Shown: piece after piece, positions 51,903-60,258 of the stretch
How the letters are laid out: each line of letters begins with the position of its first letter
Numbering within the stretch: the first letter of the stretch is position 1
Source: Halobiforma lacisalsi AJ5
GTDB taxonomy: Archaea > Halobacteriota > Halobacteria > Halobacteriales > Natrialbaceae
NCBI RefSeq assembly: GCF_000226975.2
Contig: NZ_CP019285.1
Span: 1,984,001-2,048,000, forward strand
Reading direction: 5' to 3'
Length of the DNA stretch: 64,000 nt
Translations under genes and position numbers: made by a program
Notes under the pieces: model-generated
The model's database searches: none
Seen by the model: only the letters and a program-made list of their open reading frames with translations
Told to the model about the DNA's origin: nothing

Positions 51903-52610
51903 ATGACTACCACGACACCCTGGGACGACTGGGACCATATTCTCAAAATCGACCCCGACAAGGACCTCCCCGAGGGCGTCACCTACGGCGATCTCTGTGC
52001 GACCGGCACCGACGCGATCGAGATCGGCGGCACGATGGGCGTCACCGAGGAGAAGATGGCCGCCGTCATCGAGGCCTGTGCCGAACACGACGTGCCGCTC
52101 TACCAGGAACCCTCGAGCCCCGAGGTCGTCCTCGAGGACGATGCGCTCGAGGGGTATCTCATCCCGACGGTCTTCAACGCCGGCTCGCCGTTCTGGATCA
52201 CCGGCGCGCACAAGGAGTGGGTCCGGATCGACGACGATTACGACTGGGATCGAACGACGACGGAGGCCTACATCGTGATGAACCCCGAGGCCGACGTCGC
52301 CACCTACACCGAGGCCGACTGCGATCTCGACGCCGACGACGTCGCCGCCTACGCCACCGTCGCGGAACGGATGTTCGGCCAGGAGATCGTCTACCTCGAG
52401 TACTCGGGGACGCTGGGCGACGAGGGGATCGTCCGGGCGGCCGCCGAGGCGACCGACGACGCGACCCTGTTCTACGGCGGCGGTATCCACGACTACGACT
52501 CCGCGTACTCGATGGCCCAGTACGCAGACGTCGTGGTCGTCGGCGACCTCGCACACGACGAGGGCGTCGAGGCGGTCCGCGCGACCGTCGAGGGCGCTTC
52601 GGACGCCTGA
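51903..52610 (+). CDS. Geranylgeranylglyceryl phosphate synthase
   Basis: A 235-residue TIM-barrel enzyme. Markers are [84 protein letters not shown] and [11 protein letters not shown]. It joins geranylgeranyl diphosphate to sn-glycerol-1-phosphate, the first committed step to archaeal ether lipids, at the membrane surface. CGTTTTTGCC about 28 nt upstream gives a leaderless start. Confidence 0.95.
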   Translation: MTTTTPWDDWDHILKIDPDKDLPEGVTYGDLCATGTDAIEIGGTMGVTEEKMAAVIEACAEHDVPLYQEPSSPEVVLEDDALEGYLIPTVFNAGSPFWITGAHKEWVRIDDDYDWDRTTTEAYIVMNPEADVATYTEADCDLDADDVAAYATVAERMFGQEIVYLEYSGTLGDEGIVRAAAEATDDATLFYGGGIHDYDSAYSMAQYADVVVVGDLAHDEGVEAVRATVEGASDA

Positions 52611-52642
52611 TCGTTGGAATTAGCTCTTCTCGGGGCTGAAAA

Positions 52643-52656
52643 AGGCCGTTTGGCCT
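52643..52656 (+). promoter_or_regulatory. Perfect inverted repeat before the HTH-10 gene
   Basis: AGGCC-GTTT-GGCCT lies just upstream of a TAAACTGTTTTG promoter-like stretch (52656-52668) and about 36-49 nt before the ATG at 52692. The position fits an activator or autoregulation site, or a terminator hairpin for the gene ending at 52610. Confidence 0.35.
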
Positions 52657-52691
52657 AAACTGTTTTGCGTCTCCGTTCTCCATCGGATGGT

Positions 52692-53357
52692 ATGGCGCTC
52701 TTCGCCGAGTTCGACGCGGCTTCGCAGGAACTCGTCCTCGGTCCCACGCTCGAGGCGCTGCCCTCGCTCGAGGTGGAACTCGAGCGGCAGTACGCCGTCG
52801 ACCCGTCCCGGCCGATCGCGTTCTGCTGGATGCGGTGTGCCGGCGGGGACCGGAACCGAGTCGAACGGACCCTGGCCGACGACGACACCGTGGCCGAGTT
52901 CCAGCGGATCGCGGACGCCCACGACGGGGCGCTGTACCGCATCCGTCGCAGCGGCTCCGGGGTCGTCGGGGCATACCGTCGGTGGGTCGCACTCGGCGGG
53001 GAACTCCTCGAGTGCCGGGGATCGAGCGGTCGCTGGCGGATCGAGATGCGGTTTCCGGACCGGGGGGCGTTCACGCGGTATCACGCGTTCCTCGAAGGGG
53101 AGGGCGTCGAAATCGCCCTCCATCGCCTTTCGGAGGACGACGCGCCGAGCGACGACGACCTGTTGACCGACTCCCAGTACGAGGCCCTCGAGATCGCGTT
53201 CGAGTCCGGCTTCTTCGAGGTTCCCCGCGAGGCGGATCTCTCCGCGATCGCGAACGAACTCGAGATTTCGAACCAGGCGGTCAGCGAGCGGTTACGACGG
53301 GCACAGTCGAGCCTGGTCGCGGAGCACGTGGTATCGGGCGGGAGGCAAACGCGGTAG
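52692..53357 (+). CDS. HTH-10 (Bat-like) transcriptional regulator
   Basis: 221 residues. The N-terminal domain (1-150) has MALFAEFDAASQELVLG and RWRIEMRFPDRGAF, resembling the bacterioopsin-activator GAF/PAS-associated domain. The C-terminal HTH-10 (about 160-215) has LTDSQYEALEIAFESGFFEVPRE followed by LANELEISNQAVSERLRRAQSSL-like recognition helices. Such proteins activate or repress local genes in response to unknown cues. The ATG at 52692 is preferred to one 27 bp upstream. Confidence 0.88.
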   Translation: MALFAEFDAASQELVLGPTLEALPSLEVELERQYAVDPSRPIAFCWMRCAGGDRNRVERTLADDDTVAEFQRIADAHDGALYRIRRSGSGVVGAYRRWVALGGELLECRGSSGRWRIEMRFPDRGAFTRYHAFLEGEGVEIALHRLSEDDAPSDDDLLTDSQYEALEIAFESGFFEVPREADLSAIANELEISNQAVSERLRRAQSSLVAEHVVSGGRQTR

Positions 53358-53406
53358 GGGTCGGTGCCGAAAGCACACTTGCGGTCGGCGGTCGGTCGTC
53401 ACCCTT

Positions 53407-53730
53407 ATGCCGCGCAGTCCCCTCCCGATGATGATGGCAAGGCAGCCCTCCTCTCCCCCTGCCGACGAGCCGCTGTCGATCAGGGTTGTTCGTGCGATAG
53501 CAGCACACGACGGGGTCGATCCGGTCGACCTCTCGCCGCCGTTGTACGCCAGTATCGATCCCGCGGCGCTAGATTCGCTCTTCGAACCGACCAGCCCCGC
53601 CAGGCCCGGCGAACGCGTCGGTAGCCTGACCTTCGATTACGACGGCAAACAGGTCACCGTCGGGGCCGACGGCGAGATCACGATCGATTCGTCCCCCGAA
53701 ACCGACCGCTCCTCGCGTCGTTCCATATGA
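53407..53730 (+). CDS. HalOD1 output-domain protein
   Basis: 107 residues. The core SIRVVRAIAAHDGVDPVDLSPPLY, IDPAALDSLF and LTFDYDGKQVTVGADGEI is the HalOD1 domain. It is transcribed after the HTH-10 gene (50-bp gap) and its stop overlaps the next ATG by 4 bp (ATGA), so the three genes probably form a small regulatory operon. The role of HalOD1 is not known biochemically. Confidence 0.85.
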   Translation: MPRSPLPMMMARQPSSPPADEPLSIRVVRAIAAHDGVDPVDLSPPLYASIDPAALDSLFEPTSPARPGERVGSLTFDYDGKQVTVGADGEITIDSSPETDRSSRRSI

Positions 53731-53933
53731 AGGTCTGTCTCGCCTGCGACTGGTTCGCCTCCGCGGACGACGGAGCCACCGAAACCGAACGCTCGCGGCT
53801 CGCGGTCGAGCACTTCGTCGAAACCGGACACGCGATCGACACGAGAGAGTCGGCCGGTCGACCGACGCCGCCATCGGTCTGTGCGGAACTGCTGGTCCGC
53901 GAACTCTCGCCGTCGGCCGATCCGACCGCTTGA
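53727..53933 (+). CDS. Small putative zinc-finger protein
   Basis: 68 residues: MKVCLACDWFAS...SRLAVEHFVETGHAID gives C-x2-C and H-x5-H, a plausible C2H2 zinc site; a third Cys is in PPSVCAELL. It overlaps the HalOD1 gene by 4 bp. A nucleic-acid or protein-binding role is inference from the metal site and operon context. Confidence 0.65.
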   Translation: MKVCLACDWFASADDGATETERSRLAVEHFVETGHAIDTRESAGRPTPPSVCAELLVRELSPSADPTA

Positions 53934-53959
53934 TTCGATCGAGTCCGTCGGCTTGCCGC

Positions 53960-54856
53960 TTACTCACCGCCGTCCGCCCCGCGCTCGAGGAGCGACCGGA
54001 GCCGCGGCAACGCCTCGGTGACGTCGTCCCGGTAGACCACGTCGGCGGCCCCGTCGACCGGGGTCGACTCGAGGTTGACGACGCCGACTGTCGCGCCGGT
54101 GGCCCCGGCTTCCCGCGGGAACGAGGCGGCAGGTTCGACTACCAGCGACGAGCCGATCGCGAGGAAGACGTCGCTGTCGCGGGTCAGCGTCCGCGCTCGC
54201 TGGACGACCGCCCCGGGAAGCTGTTCACCGAAGAGGACGACGTCGGGTTTGTAGATCCCGCCGCAGTCGCAGGTCGGCGGGAGGTCACCCTCTGCGGCAC
54301 GGTCGAAGATCGGGTCACCGTCGCGTCGCCGTCCGCAGTCGGTACAGCGGACGCGGCGGGCGTTGCCGTGTAGCTCGAGGATCGGCGGTTCCCCGGTTCC
54401 GGCGGGTGTGTCATCCCCGGCCCCTGGGTCGTCCTCGCGCTTTCCGTCCTCGGCGGCCCCGTTAGCCCCGTCACCCCCGTCGGCCCCGTCGGCTGCATCG
54501 CGATGTAATCCGTCCGTATTCTGCGTGAGTACAGCGTCGAGGTAGCCGTCCCGACCCATCGCGGCCAGGGCCTCGTGGGCCGCGTTGGGCTCGTACTCCT
54601 CGCCGAACAGCTCCCGCTGGAGGGCGACCCGGTCGGCCCAGAACCCCTCCGGGTCGCTCCGGAACCGTCCGTAGGTGAACTGTCCCTCGTCGAAGTGCTC
54701 CCAGACGCCGTCCTCGCCGCGGAACGTCGGGACGCCCGAGGGGGCCGAAATCCCCGCACCCGTCAGGGCGACGACCGTCGCGTCCCGATCGATCTCGGCG
54801 GCGAGTCGCTCGAGGGCGTCGCGGTCACGGTCGGACGCCCGATCGGACTCGTCCAT
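53960..54856 (-). CDS. Sir2-family NAD-dependent protein deacylase
   Basis: 298 residues. Motifs: LTGAGISAPSGVPTFRG (NAD binding), TQNTDGLH, catalytic His163 in LELHGNA, zinc Cys171/174 and Cys196/198 (CTDC, CDC), and AIGSSLVVEPAA. It removes acyl groups from lysines using NAD. A low-complexity acidic insertion (about 121-156; DGADGGDGANGAAEDG) lies between NTDGLH and the catalytic His, longer than in typical members. Convergent with the small zinc-finger gene. Confidence 0.92.
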   Translation of the reverse strand: MDESDRASDRDRDALERLAAEIDRDATVVALTGAGISAPSGVPTFRGEDGVWEHFDEGQFTYGRFRSDPEGFWADRVALQRELFGEEYEPNAAHEALAAMGRDGYLDAVLTQNTDGLHRDAADGADGGDGANGAAEDGKREDDPGAGDDTPAGTGEPPILELHGNARRVRCTDCGRRRDGDPIFDRAAEGDLPPTCDCGGIYKPDVVLFGEQLPGAVVQRARTLTRDSDVFLAIGSSLVVEPAASFPREAGATGATVGVVNLESTPVDGAADVVYRDDVTEALPRLRSLLERGADGGE

Positions 54857-54932
54857 GTCGGGTCCTCGGCCTCGAGAGACAAAAACGGGAGCGGCTGTGG
54901 CTGCGGTTTCGGCTGCGGCTTCGGTAGCCCCC

Positions 54933-55652
54933 CTATCTCATCGACGACCCGTACGCCGCCGCCAGCTTCGCCTCGATCCGCTGGAGGTGTTCCCCGACAG
55001 TCCCCGGCGAGAGCCCGAGCCGGTCCGCGAGTTCGCGGTGCGTCGTTCGCCGCGGCACCTCGTAGTACCCCTCGCTGCGGGCCACCGCGAACAGTTCGCG
55101 CTGGCGGTCGGTCAGCCGGACCGAGCGCGACAGCGAGTCCGCTGATCCGCTCCCGAGCGAATCGGCCTCGTACGCCCCCGTCCGCCGGAGGTCGAACTCG
55201 ACTCCCGCCGGGAGCGTCCGCGTCGCCCGCCTGAGCGCCCGGCCCGGCCCCACGAGGGTCACCTCGAGGCCGCGGTCGGCGTTTCCCCGGCTGTCGCTCC
55301 CGCCCGCGGCGACGAACGGCAGCGGCCAGTCGATCACGACCTCGTACTCCCGGGGTACCGCGAGGAGGTCGTCGACCGGCGGGACGGTACGGCACCGAAC
55401 GTACGCGGCCCCGCGGCCGTCGTCGCCGGCGACGTCGTACTCGAGCACCTCGGGCGCGTCCGCCAGCGCGGTTCGGGCGCGCTCGAGGTCGCCTCGCATC
55501 TCGAGCAGTTCGGCGTGTCGGCCGTCGTCGGCGTCGATCGGGTTCAGGTGCCGGATCGCCTCGAGCGAGACACCCTCGCGTGCGGCGAACGCCTCGTCGA
55601 TACCCGTCAGGTGCTCGTCGGGCCAGGTCAGGACGACGGTCGCGTACCTCAT
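54933..55652 (-). CDS. HTH-10 (Bat-like) transcriptional regulator
   Basis: 239 residues. The N-terminal domain begins MRYATVVLTWPDEHLTGIDEAFA and contains EYEVVIDWPLPFVAAGG. The C-terminal HTH-10 has LTDRQRELFAVARSEGYYEVPRRT and ELADRLGLSPGTVGEHLQRIEAKL. Target genes unknown; the divergent cytochrome P450 gene starts 150 bp upstream and is a candidate. Confidence 0.88.
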   Translation of the reverse strand: MRYATVVLTWPDEHLTGIDEAFAAREGVSLEAIRHLNPIDADDGRHAELLEMRGDLERARTALADAPEVLEYDVAGDDGRGAAYVRCRTVPPVDDLLAVPREYEVVIDWPLPFVAAGGSDSRGNADRGLEVTLVGPGRALRRATRTLPAGVEFDLRRTGAYEADSLGSGSADSLSRSVRLTDRQRELFAVARSEGYYEVPRRTTHRELADRLGLSPGTVGEHLQRIEAKLAAAYGSSMR

Positions 55653-55802
55653 CGGGGACCACCACCCGGGACGGTCGTTCCGATTCGGTCGGCGGTCGCG
55701 TTCGTGCTTGCGCTCACGTCACTCGCCTCGACGTCCGCATATAAGTACGGCTAGTATGATCGGATACAGAGGGAGACGGCCGGACGTGGTTGGCAGTGAT
55801 AC

Positions 55803-57182
55803 ATGAGCAACGTTTCGTCGATCAGCGATCCGCCGCCGGGACCCGACGGGTTGCCGCTGCTCGGCAACCAGCTTGCTTTCCTGCGGGACCCGTACGGGTT
55901 CATGACCCGGACGGCACGCGAGTACGGCGATATCGCCCACTGGGAGGATCCGACCGGCCCCGTCTACCAGCTCAACCACCCCGATTACATCGAGCAGGTG
56001 CTGGTCCAGAACAACGAGAACTACGTCAAAGGGGACCGGTTCCAGCACATCCTCGGTCCGATCACCGGCAACGGCATCCTGAACAGCGAGGGTGCGGTCT
56101 GGCGACGCAATCGCCACCAGATCCAGCCGGCCTTCCGCCCCGACCGGATCCGGGAGTACGCGACGATGATGACCGACTTCGCGATGGAGACCCTCGAGGA
56201 CTGGGAGGACGGGCAAACTCGCCTCGTCCACGAGGACATGATGGAGGTGACCCTGCGCATCGTCGCCCGTGCGCTGTTCGGGGCCGACGTCGACGAGCAC
56301 GTGGACACGGTCGGCGCGGCCTTGGGGGAGTTCATGGCGGCCAGCGAGAACCTCGCACATCTTGTCCTGCCAGCCGGGATCCCGACGCCAGCCCGACGGC
56401 GGATCGAGCGCGCACGCGAGGACCTCGACGAGGTCGTCTACGACCTGATCGAGAAACGCAAGCGAAACCCGACGGAGCGAGACGTCATCTCGAAGCTCCT
56501 CGAGGGCGACGAAGGCGGGGACGGCCCGGGAACAGGGACGGGGACGGGGACGGGGACGGGGACGGGGATGTCCGTCGACCAGATCCGCGACGAGGTCGTC
56601 ACGCTCCTGCTGGCGGGCCACGAGACGACGGCCCTGTCGCTAACGCTTACCTTCTACCTCCTCGCGAAGAACCCCCGCGTCGAACGGGAACTGGTCGACG
56701 AACTCGAGACGGTGCTCGACGGCGACCCGCCGACGATGGCGGATCTCCCGGAGCTTTCCTACACGGAAAAGGTCGTCAAGGAGTCGATGCGGCTCTACCC
56801 GCCCGTGCCGGGAATCGTCCGCGAGCCGGTCAAACCGGACATCATCGGCGGCTACGAGATCCCGCCGGGGGCGACGGTGCGGATGCACCAGTGGGTCGTC
56901 CACCGCGACCCGCGGTGGTACGACGATCCGCTCGCCTTCCGGCCGGCGCGGTGGACCGACGGGATGGAGGCCGACCTGCCGAAACTCGCTTACTTCCCGT
57001 TCGCGGCGGGGCCGCGGCGCTGTATCGGCGACCGGTTTGCGATGCTCGAGGCGCGGCTCCTGCTTGCAACCGTCTACCAGCGGTACCACCTCGAACTCGT
57101 CCCGGGGACGGAACTGAACCTGCGGGCGACGATCACTGCCCGCCCGAAAGACGATATTCCGATGACCGTCTCCGAACGATAG
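55803..57182 (+). CDS. Cytochrome P450
   Basis: 459 residues. Motifs: I-helix AGHETTALS, K-helix KESMRLYPP (ExxR), PERF-like FRPARW, and the haem loop FPFAAGPRRCIGDR with Cys407 as the iron ligand. It resembles CYP174-like haloarchaeal P450s. No ferredoxin or reductase is adjacent. It inserts oxygen into an unknown substrate (carotenoid, fatty acid or xenobiotic). A Gly-Thr run at about residues 241-256 is encoded by a GGGACG microsatellite, in the loop before the I helix. A divergent HTH-10 gene could regulate it. Confidence 0.93.
   Translation: MSNVSSISDPPPGPDGLPLLGNQLAFLRDPYGFMTRTAREYGDIAHWEDPTGPVYQLNHPDYIEQVLVQNNENYVKGDRFQHILGPITGNGILNSEGAVWRRNRHQIQPAFRPDRIREYATMMTDFAMETLEDWEDGQTRLVHEDMMEVTLRIVARALFGADVDEHVDTVGAALGEFMAASENLAHLVLPAGIPTPARRRIERAREDLDEVVYDLIEKRKRNPTERDVISKLLEGDEGGDGPGTGTGTGTGTGTGMSVDQIRDEVVTLLLAGHETTALSLTLTFYLLAKNPRVERELVDELETVLDGDPPTMADLPELSYTEKVVKESMRLYPPVPGIVREPVKPDIIGGYEIPPGATVRMHQWVVHRDPRWYDDPLAFRPARWTDGMEADLPKLAYFPFAAGPRRCIGDRFAMLEARLLLATVYQRYHLELVPGTELNLRATITARPKDDIPMTVSER
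56535..56567 (+). repeat. GGGGAC microsatellite inside the P450 gene
   Basis: Six G tracts (GGG at 56535-56537, then GGGG at 56540, 56546, 56552, 56558 and 56564) separated by AC. It codes the Gly-Thr run and forms a textbook G-quadruplex motif with 2-nt loops on the coding strand. Unit number changes by 6 bp keep the frame. Confidence 0.9.
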
Positions 57183-57207
57183 GGGGCTCGGTACCGGCCG
57201 TTCGCGG

Positions 57208-57687
57208 CTACTTCTCCCAGTAGTCGACGTCGTCGTCGAGCCGGTAGTAGCCGTGGACCGATCGCTCTCCCCGGCCGCCAGGCGGCGAGCCGACGAAGAC
57301 GCCGATCTTGTCCATCTCGGGGTAGACGGTGACGTCGGGCTCGATCATCGTCGAGACCAGCAGGTAGCGAAGCACCCCGTCGCTGTCGTTGACGATCCGG
57401 TGTCCGCCCTCCTCGTTCGCCGGGAACGTCGCGAAGTCGCCCGCCGCCAGCGGCTCCGCTCCACGCTCGCACCGAAGGGTGCCCTCGCCCTCGAGGACGA
57501 ACATCGCCTCCTCGTTCGCGGTGTGGTAATGGTAGGGCCAGGAACGTTCGCCCGGGGGCAGTTCGTACAGGCTACAGCCGAGATGGGGCGCGCCGGCTGC
57601 CTCAGAAAGCTGTTTGCGGCGGAATCGGGACGACTCCTGGTCGTGCTCGGTCCACTCGAGGTCGGCTTCGTTGATCGGGGTCGTCAT
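57208..57687 (-). CDS. Cupin-domain protein
   Basis: 159 residues. Cupin motif 1 is [22 protein letters not shown] (His pair and Glu), motif 2 is [19 protein letters not shown] (His). The C-terminal segment ends [22 protein letters not shown]. The fold binds a metal; activity unknown (sugar isomerase, dioxygenase or simple binding). Convergent with the P450 gene, 26 bp apart, and divergent from aspS. Confidence 0.85.
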   Translation of the reverse strand: MTTPINEADLEWTEHDQESSRFRRKQLSEAAGAPHLGCSLYELPPGERSWPYHYHTANEEAMFVLEGEGTLRCERGAEPLAAGDFATFPANEEGGHRIVNDSDGVLRYLLVSTMIEPDVTVYPEMDKIGVFVGSPPGGRGERSVHGYYRLDDDVDYWEK

Positions 57688-57814
57688 ACGGGAGGATACA
57701 CCGGACCGGCAAAGAGTCCCCGGGACGGACGGATCGAGGCGCTACGGCGACCGAGCGCCGGGACGGTCGCCTCGACCGGGCCCGAACTGGCAATCCAGAA
57801 CGATTGCGCTTAAG

Positions 57815-57829
57815 TTCCGGCGACCGGAA
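57815..57829 (+). promoter_or_regulatory. Perfect inverted repeat in the aspS promoter
   Basis: TTCCGG-CGA-CCGGAA lies between the CTTAAG box (57809-57814) and the ATG of aspS (57839), covering the expected transcription start. It could be a repressor site or a 5' hairpin. Confidence 0.45.
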
Positions 57830-57838
57830 TCGGAGGGT

Positions 57839-59143
57839 ATGCAGGACAGAACCTATACTGAAGACGCCGAGCCGGGCGACGAAGTTACCGTCGCCGGATG
57901 GGTCCACGAGATCCGCGACCTCGGCGGCATCGCCTTCCTGATCCTCCGGGATACCACCGGAAAGATCCAGATCAAGTTCGAGAAAGACGAGATGGACGAC
58001 GATCTCGTCGAGACCGGCCTCGACGTCGCTCGCGAGAGCGTCATCAGGGTCACCGGCGACGTCGAGGAGGAGCCCCGCGCACCGACCGGCGTCGAGGTCA
58101 CGCCGGAATCGCTCGAGGTCGTCTCCGAAGCCGATCCCGAACTGCCGCTCGATCCGTCAGGGAAGGTCGACGCCGACCTCTCGACGCGACTCGACAACCG
58201 CACGCTCGACCTGCGGAAGGAGGAGGTCCAGGCCGTCTTCGAGATCCGCGCCGAGATCCTGCGGGCCGTCCGCGAGCAGTTCCGCGAGTTCCGCTGTACG
58301 GAGATCAACACGCCGAAGATCGTCGCCACCGGGACCGAGGGCGGGACCGAGCTGTTTCCGATCACGTACTTCGGCGAGGAAGCGTTCATGAACCAGTCCC
58401 CGCAGCTGTTCAAGCAGCTGATCGCGGGCTCGAACGTCGAGCGCGTCTTCGAGATCGGCCCGATCTTCCGCGCCGAGGAGCACAACACGCCGCGGCACCT
58501 CAACGAGGCCACGTCGATCGACTTCGAGGGCGCGTTCTGTGACGCCCACGACGCGATGGACGTCGCGGAGGGCATCGTCAAGGCGGCCTACGAGGCGGTC
58601 AACGAGAACTGCAGCGAGGAACTCGAGGCGCTCGACCTCGAAGAGGAGTTCGAGGTTCCCGAGGGCGACTTCCTGCGTATCTCCTACGAGGAGGCCATCG
58701 AACGCATCAACGCGACGGGCGAACTCGACGAGCAACTCGTCTGGGGCGACGACCTCCCGACGGAAGCCGAGAAGGCGCTCGGACAGGACGTCGGCGGCCA
58801 CTACTTCATCACCGAGTGGCCAAGCGAGATCAAGCCGTTCTACATCAAGGACACCGAAGACGACGAGACGCTCTCGACGGGCTTCGACCTGATGCACCCG
58901 CGGATGGAACTGGTCTCGGGCGGCCAGCGTGAGCACCGCCACGAGCACCTCATCGAAGGGTTCGAACAGCAGGGACTCGACCCCGACCAGTTCGAGTACT
59001 ACACGAAGATGTTCAAGTACGGTATGCCGCCCCACGCCGGCTTCGGCCTCGGCGGCGAGCGTCTGATCATGACGCTGCTCGGGCTGGACAACATCCGAGA
59101 GGCTGTGTTGTTCCCGAGAGATCGTCAGCGTCTGAGTCCGTAA
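57839..59143 (+). CDS. aspS: Aspartyl-tRNA synthetase
   Basis: 434 residues. An N-terminal OB-fold anticodon-binding domain (1-105; [21 protein letters not shown]) is followed by a class II catalytic domain: motif 1 FTEINTPKI-like [15 protein letters not shown], motif 2 [17 protein letters not shown], motif 3 GLGGERLIM. It is the archaeal/eukaryotic-type AspRS; whether it also charges tRNA-Asn cannot be read here. CGCTTAAGTT (27 nt upstream) and a perfect inverted repeat precede it. Its last codons and stop are duplicated downstream (59110-59462). Confidence 0.96.
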   Translation: MQDRTYTEDAEPGDEVTVAGWVHEIRDLGGIAFLILRDTTGKIQIKFEKDEMDDDLVETGLDVARESVIRVTGDVEEEPRAPTGVEVTPESLEVVSEADPELPLDPSGKVDADLSTRLDNRTLDLRKEEVQAVFEIRAEILRAVREQFREFRCTEINTPKIVATGTEGGTELFPITYFGEEAFMNQSPQLFKQLIAGSNVERVFEIGPIFRAEEHNTPRHLNEATSIDFEGAFCDAHDAMDVAEGIVKAAYEAVNENCSEELEALDLEEEFEVPEGDFLRISYEEAIERINATGELDEQLVWGDDLPTEAEKALGQDVGGHYFITEWPSEIKPFYIKDTEDDETLSTGFDLMHPRMELVSGGQREHRHEHLIEGFEQQGLDPDQFEYYTKMFKYGMPPHAGFGLGGERLIMTLLGLDNIREAVLFPRDRQRLSP

Positions 59144-59462
59144 CGAAGACGCTGAGAGCAAGCGAGACGAGTGAAACGAGTCTCGCGTGACCGACAGCGC
59201 CTGTCGCCGTAGGCGACGGCGCAGCCGTCGATCGGGAGCAGAGAGGGGCTTTGCTCCGACCGTGTTCCCGCGAGATCGTCAGCGTCTGAGTCCGTAACGA
59301 AGACGCTGAGAGCAAGCAAGACGAGTGAAACGAGTCTCGCGTGACCGACAGCGACTCTCGCCGTAGGCGAGGCGCTGTTCGTCGAGCGAGAGTTCGCAGG
59401 ATCGAAGATCCCACGTCGTTCCCGCGAGATCGTTGACGTCCGAACCCCTGACGAGGACGCCG
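59110..59462 (+). repeat. 154-bp tandem repeat duplicating the 3' end of aspS
   Basis: Units start at 59110, 59264 and 59418, exactly 154 bp apart. The first 90 bp of units 1 and 2 differ at 2 positions. Each contains the last ten aspS codons and stop ([10 protein letters not shown]) followed by 3' flank; only unit 1 is read as aspS. The remaining 64 bp are diverged except for a hairpin. Unit 3 is degenerate (its last 43 bp share about two-thirds of positions). Inside units 1 and 2 lie CGAGAC...GTCTCG (59163-59185 in unit 1) and GTCGCC-GTA-GGCGAC (59203-59217), which becomes CTCGCC-GTA-GGCGAG at 59357-59371. Also GGAGCA...TGCTCC at about 59235-59256. Confidence 0.9.
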
Positions 59463-59522
59463 GATCGTCCGTGGCTTTCGCGGCAAAAGCGTACACTCGA
59501 GGGTGAAGCGACCGTCCGGTTT

Positions 59523-59587
59523 CGTTTTCGTCTCGTTCTCCCTTCGTTCTCCCCTCGTTCTCCCTTCGTTCTCACCTCGTTATCCCC
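59523..59587. repeat. Six 11-bp tandem units between the aspS array and the Glu-His gene
   Basis: CGTTCTCCCTT-like units start at 59523, 59534, 59545, 59556, 59567 and 59578. The period is close to one turn of DNA. No gene spans it. It ends about 60 bp before the stop of the minus-strand gene at 59646. Confidence 0.75.
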
Positions 59588-59645
59588 GATGTCGGAGCCG
59601 TCACTATCCGGAGTGGATTCGCTCGAGTCCGGTTCAACGGAACGT

Positions 59646-60086
59646 TCACCGACAGTAGGACCAGTCCTGCGGTCGATTGTCCTCGTCCGTCCGGTCGGTA
59701 GGTCGGTTCTCGTGTTCGTGCTCGTGTTCGTGCTCGTGTTCGTGCTCGTGTTCGTGCTCGTGTTCGTGCTCGTGTTCGTGCTCGTGTTCGAGGTCGGGAT
59801 CGGGGAAACACGACTCGCTGCAGTAATGGCGCTCGACGCTCGCCGGTCCGTCGGAAAACTGCCAACTGAGCCGGTAGTCCGTCGGTCCAATGGTTGTGCC
59901 ACAGGCGGCACAGGTATCGTGTGCCACCTCGACGGCGGGACGCTCCGACGGCCGGACACCGGTCGGCCCGTCGACGGGATTCGAGTCGGTATCATCGTCA
60001 GCATCGACGTCAGGATCGGCGCTCGAGGCCGCCGGAAGTTCCGTGTAGGAGGACTCTACTGCGGGCGGATCGCCGCTGGGGGACAT
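59646..60086 (-). CDS. Zinc-finger protein with a Glu-His repeat tail
   Basis: 146 residues from the ATG at 60086. The middle has CAACGTTIGPTDYRLSWQF and RHYCSESCF, a C-x2-C ... C-x3-C site like short haloarchaeal zinc fingers. Residues about 100-126 are 13 Glu-His dipeptides encoded by a 12-bp (GAGCAC GAACAC) array at 59711-59788, then a short basic/acidic end. A His-rich tail could bind divalent metals (inference). A GTACGAGTATG start context and a TATTTGTAGCC box upstream fit a leaderless gene. Confidence 0.75.
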   Translation of the reverse strand: MSPSGDPPAVESSYTELPAASSADPDVDADDDTDSNPVDGPTGVRPSERPAVEVAHDTCAACGTTIGPTDYRLSWQFSDGPASVERHYCSESCFPDPDLEHEHEHEHEHEHEHEHEHEHEHEHEHENRPTDRTDEDNRPQDWSYCR

Positions 60087-60258
60087 ACTCGTACGTCCAC
60101 GATCGGCTACAAATACGCTTCCCTGACATTCATCGACTGACGAGAGTTCGACGACGGTGAACGCTGCGGACACTCGATCCCGACGCGTCCCGCGGTACCG
60201 GCCCGAAAGAGTCGGTCCCGACGGTCAGGCTTAACTCGGGGTCGACCGATCTCGAGGT

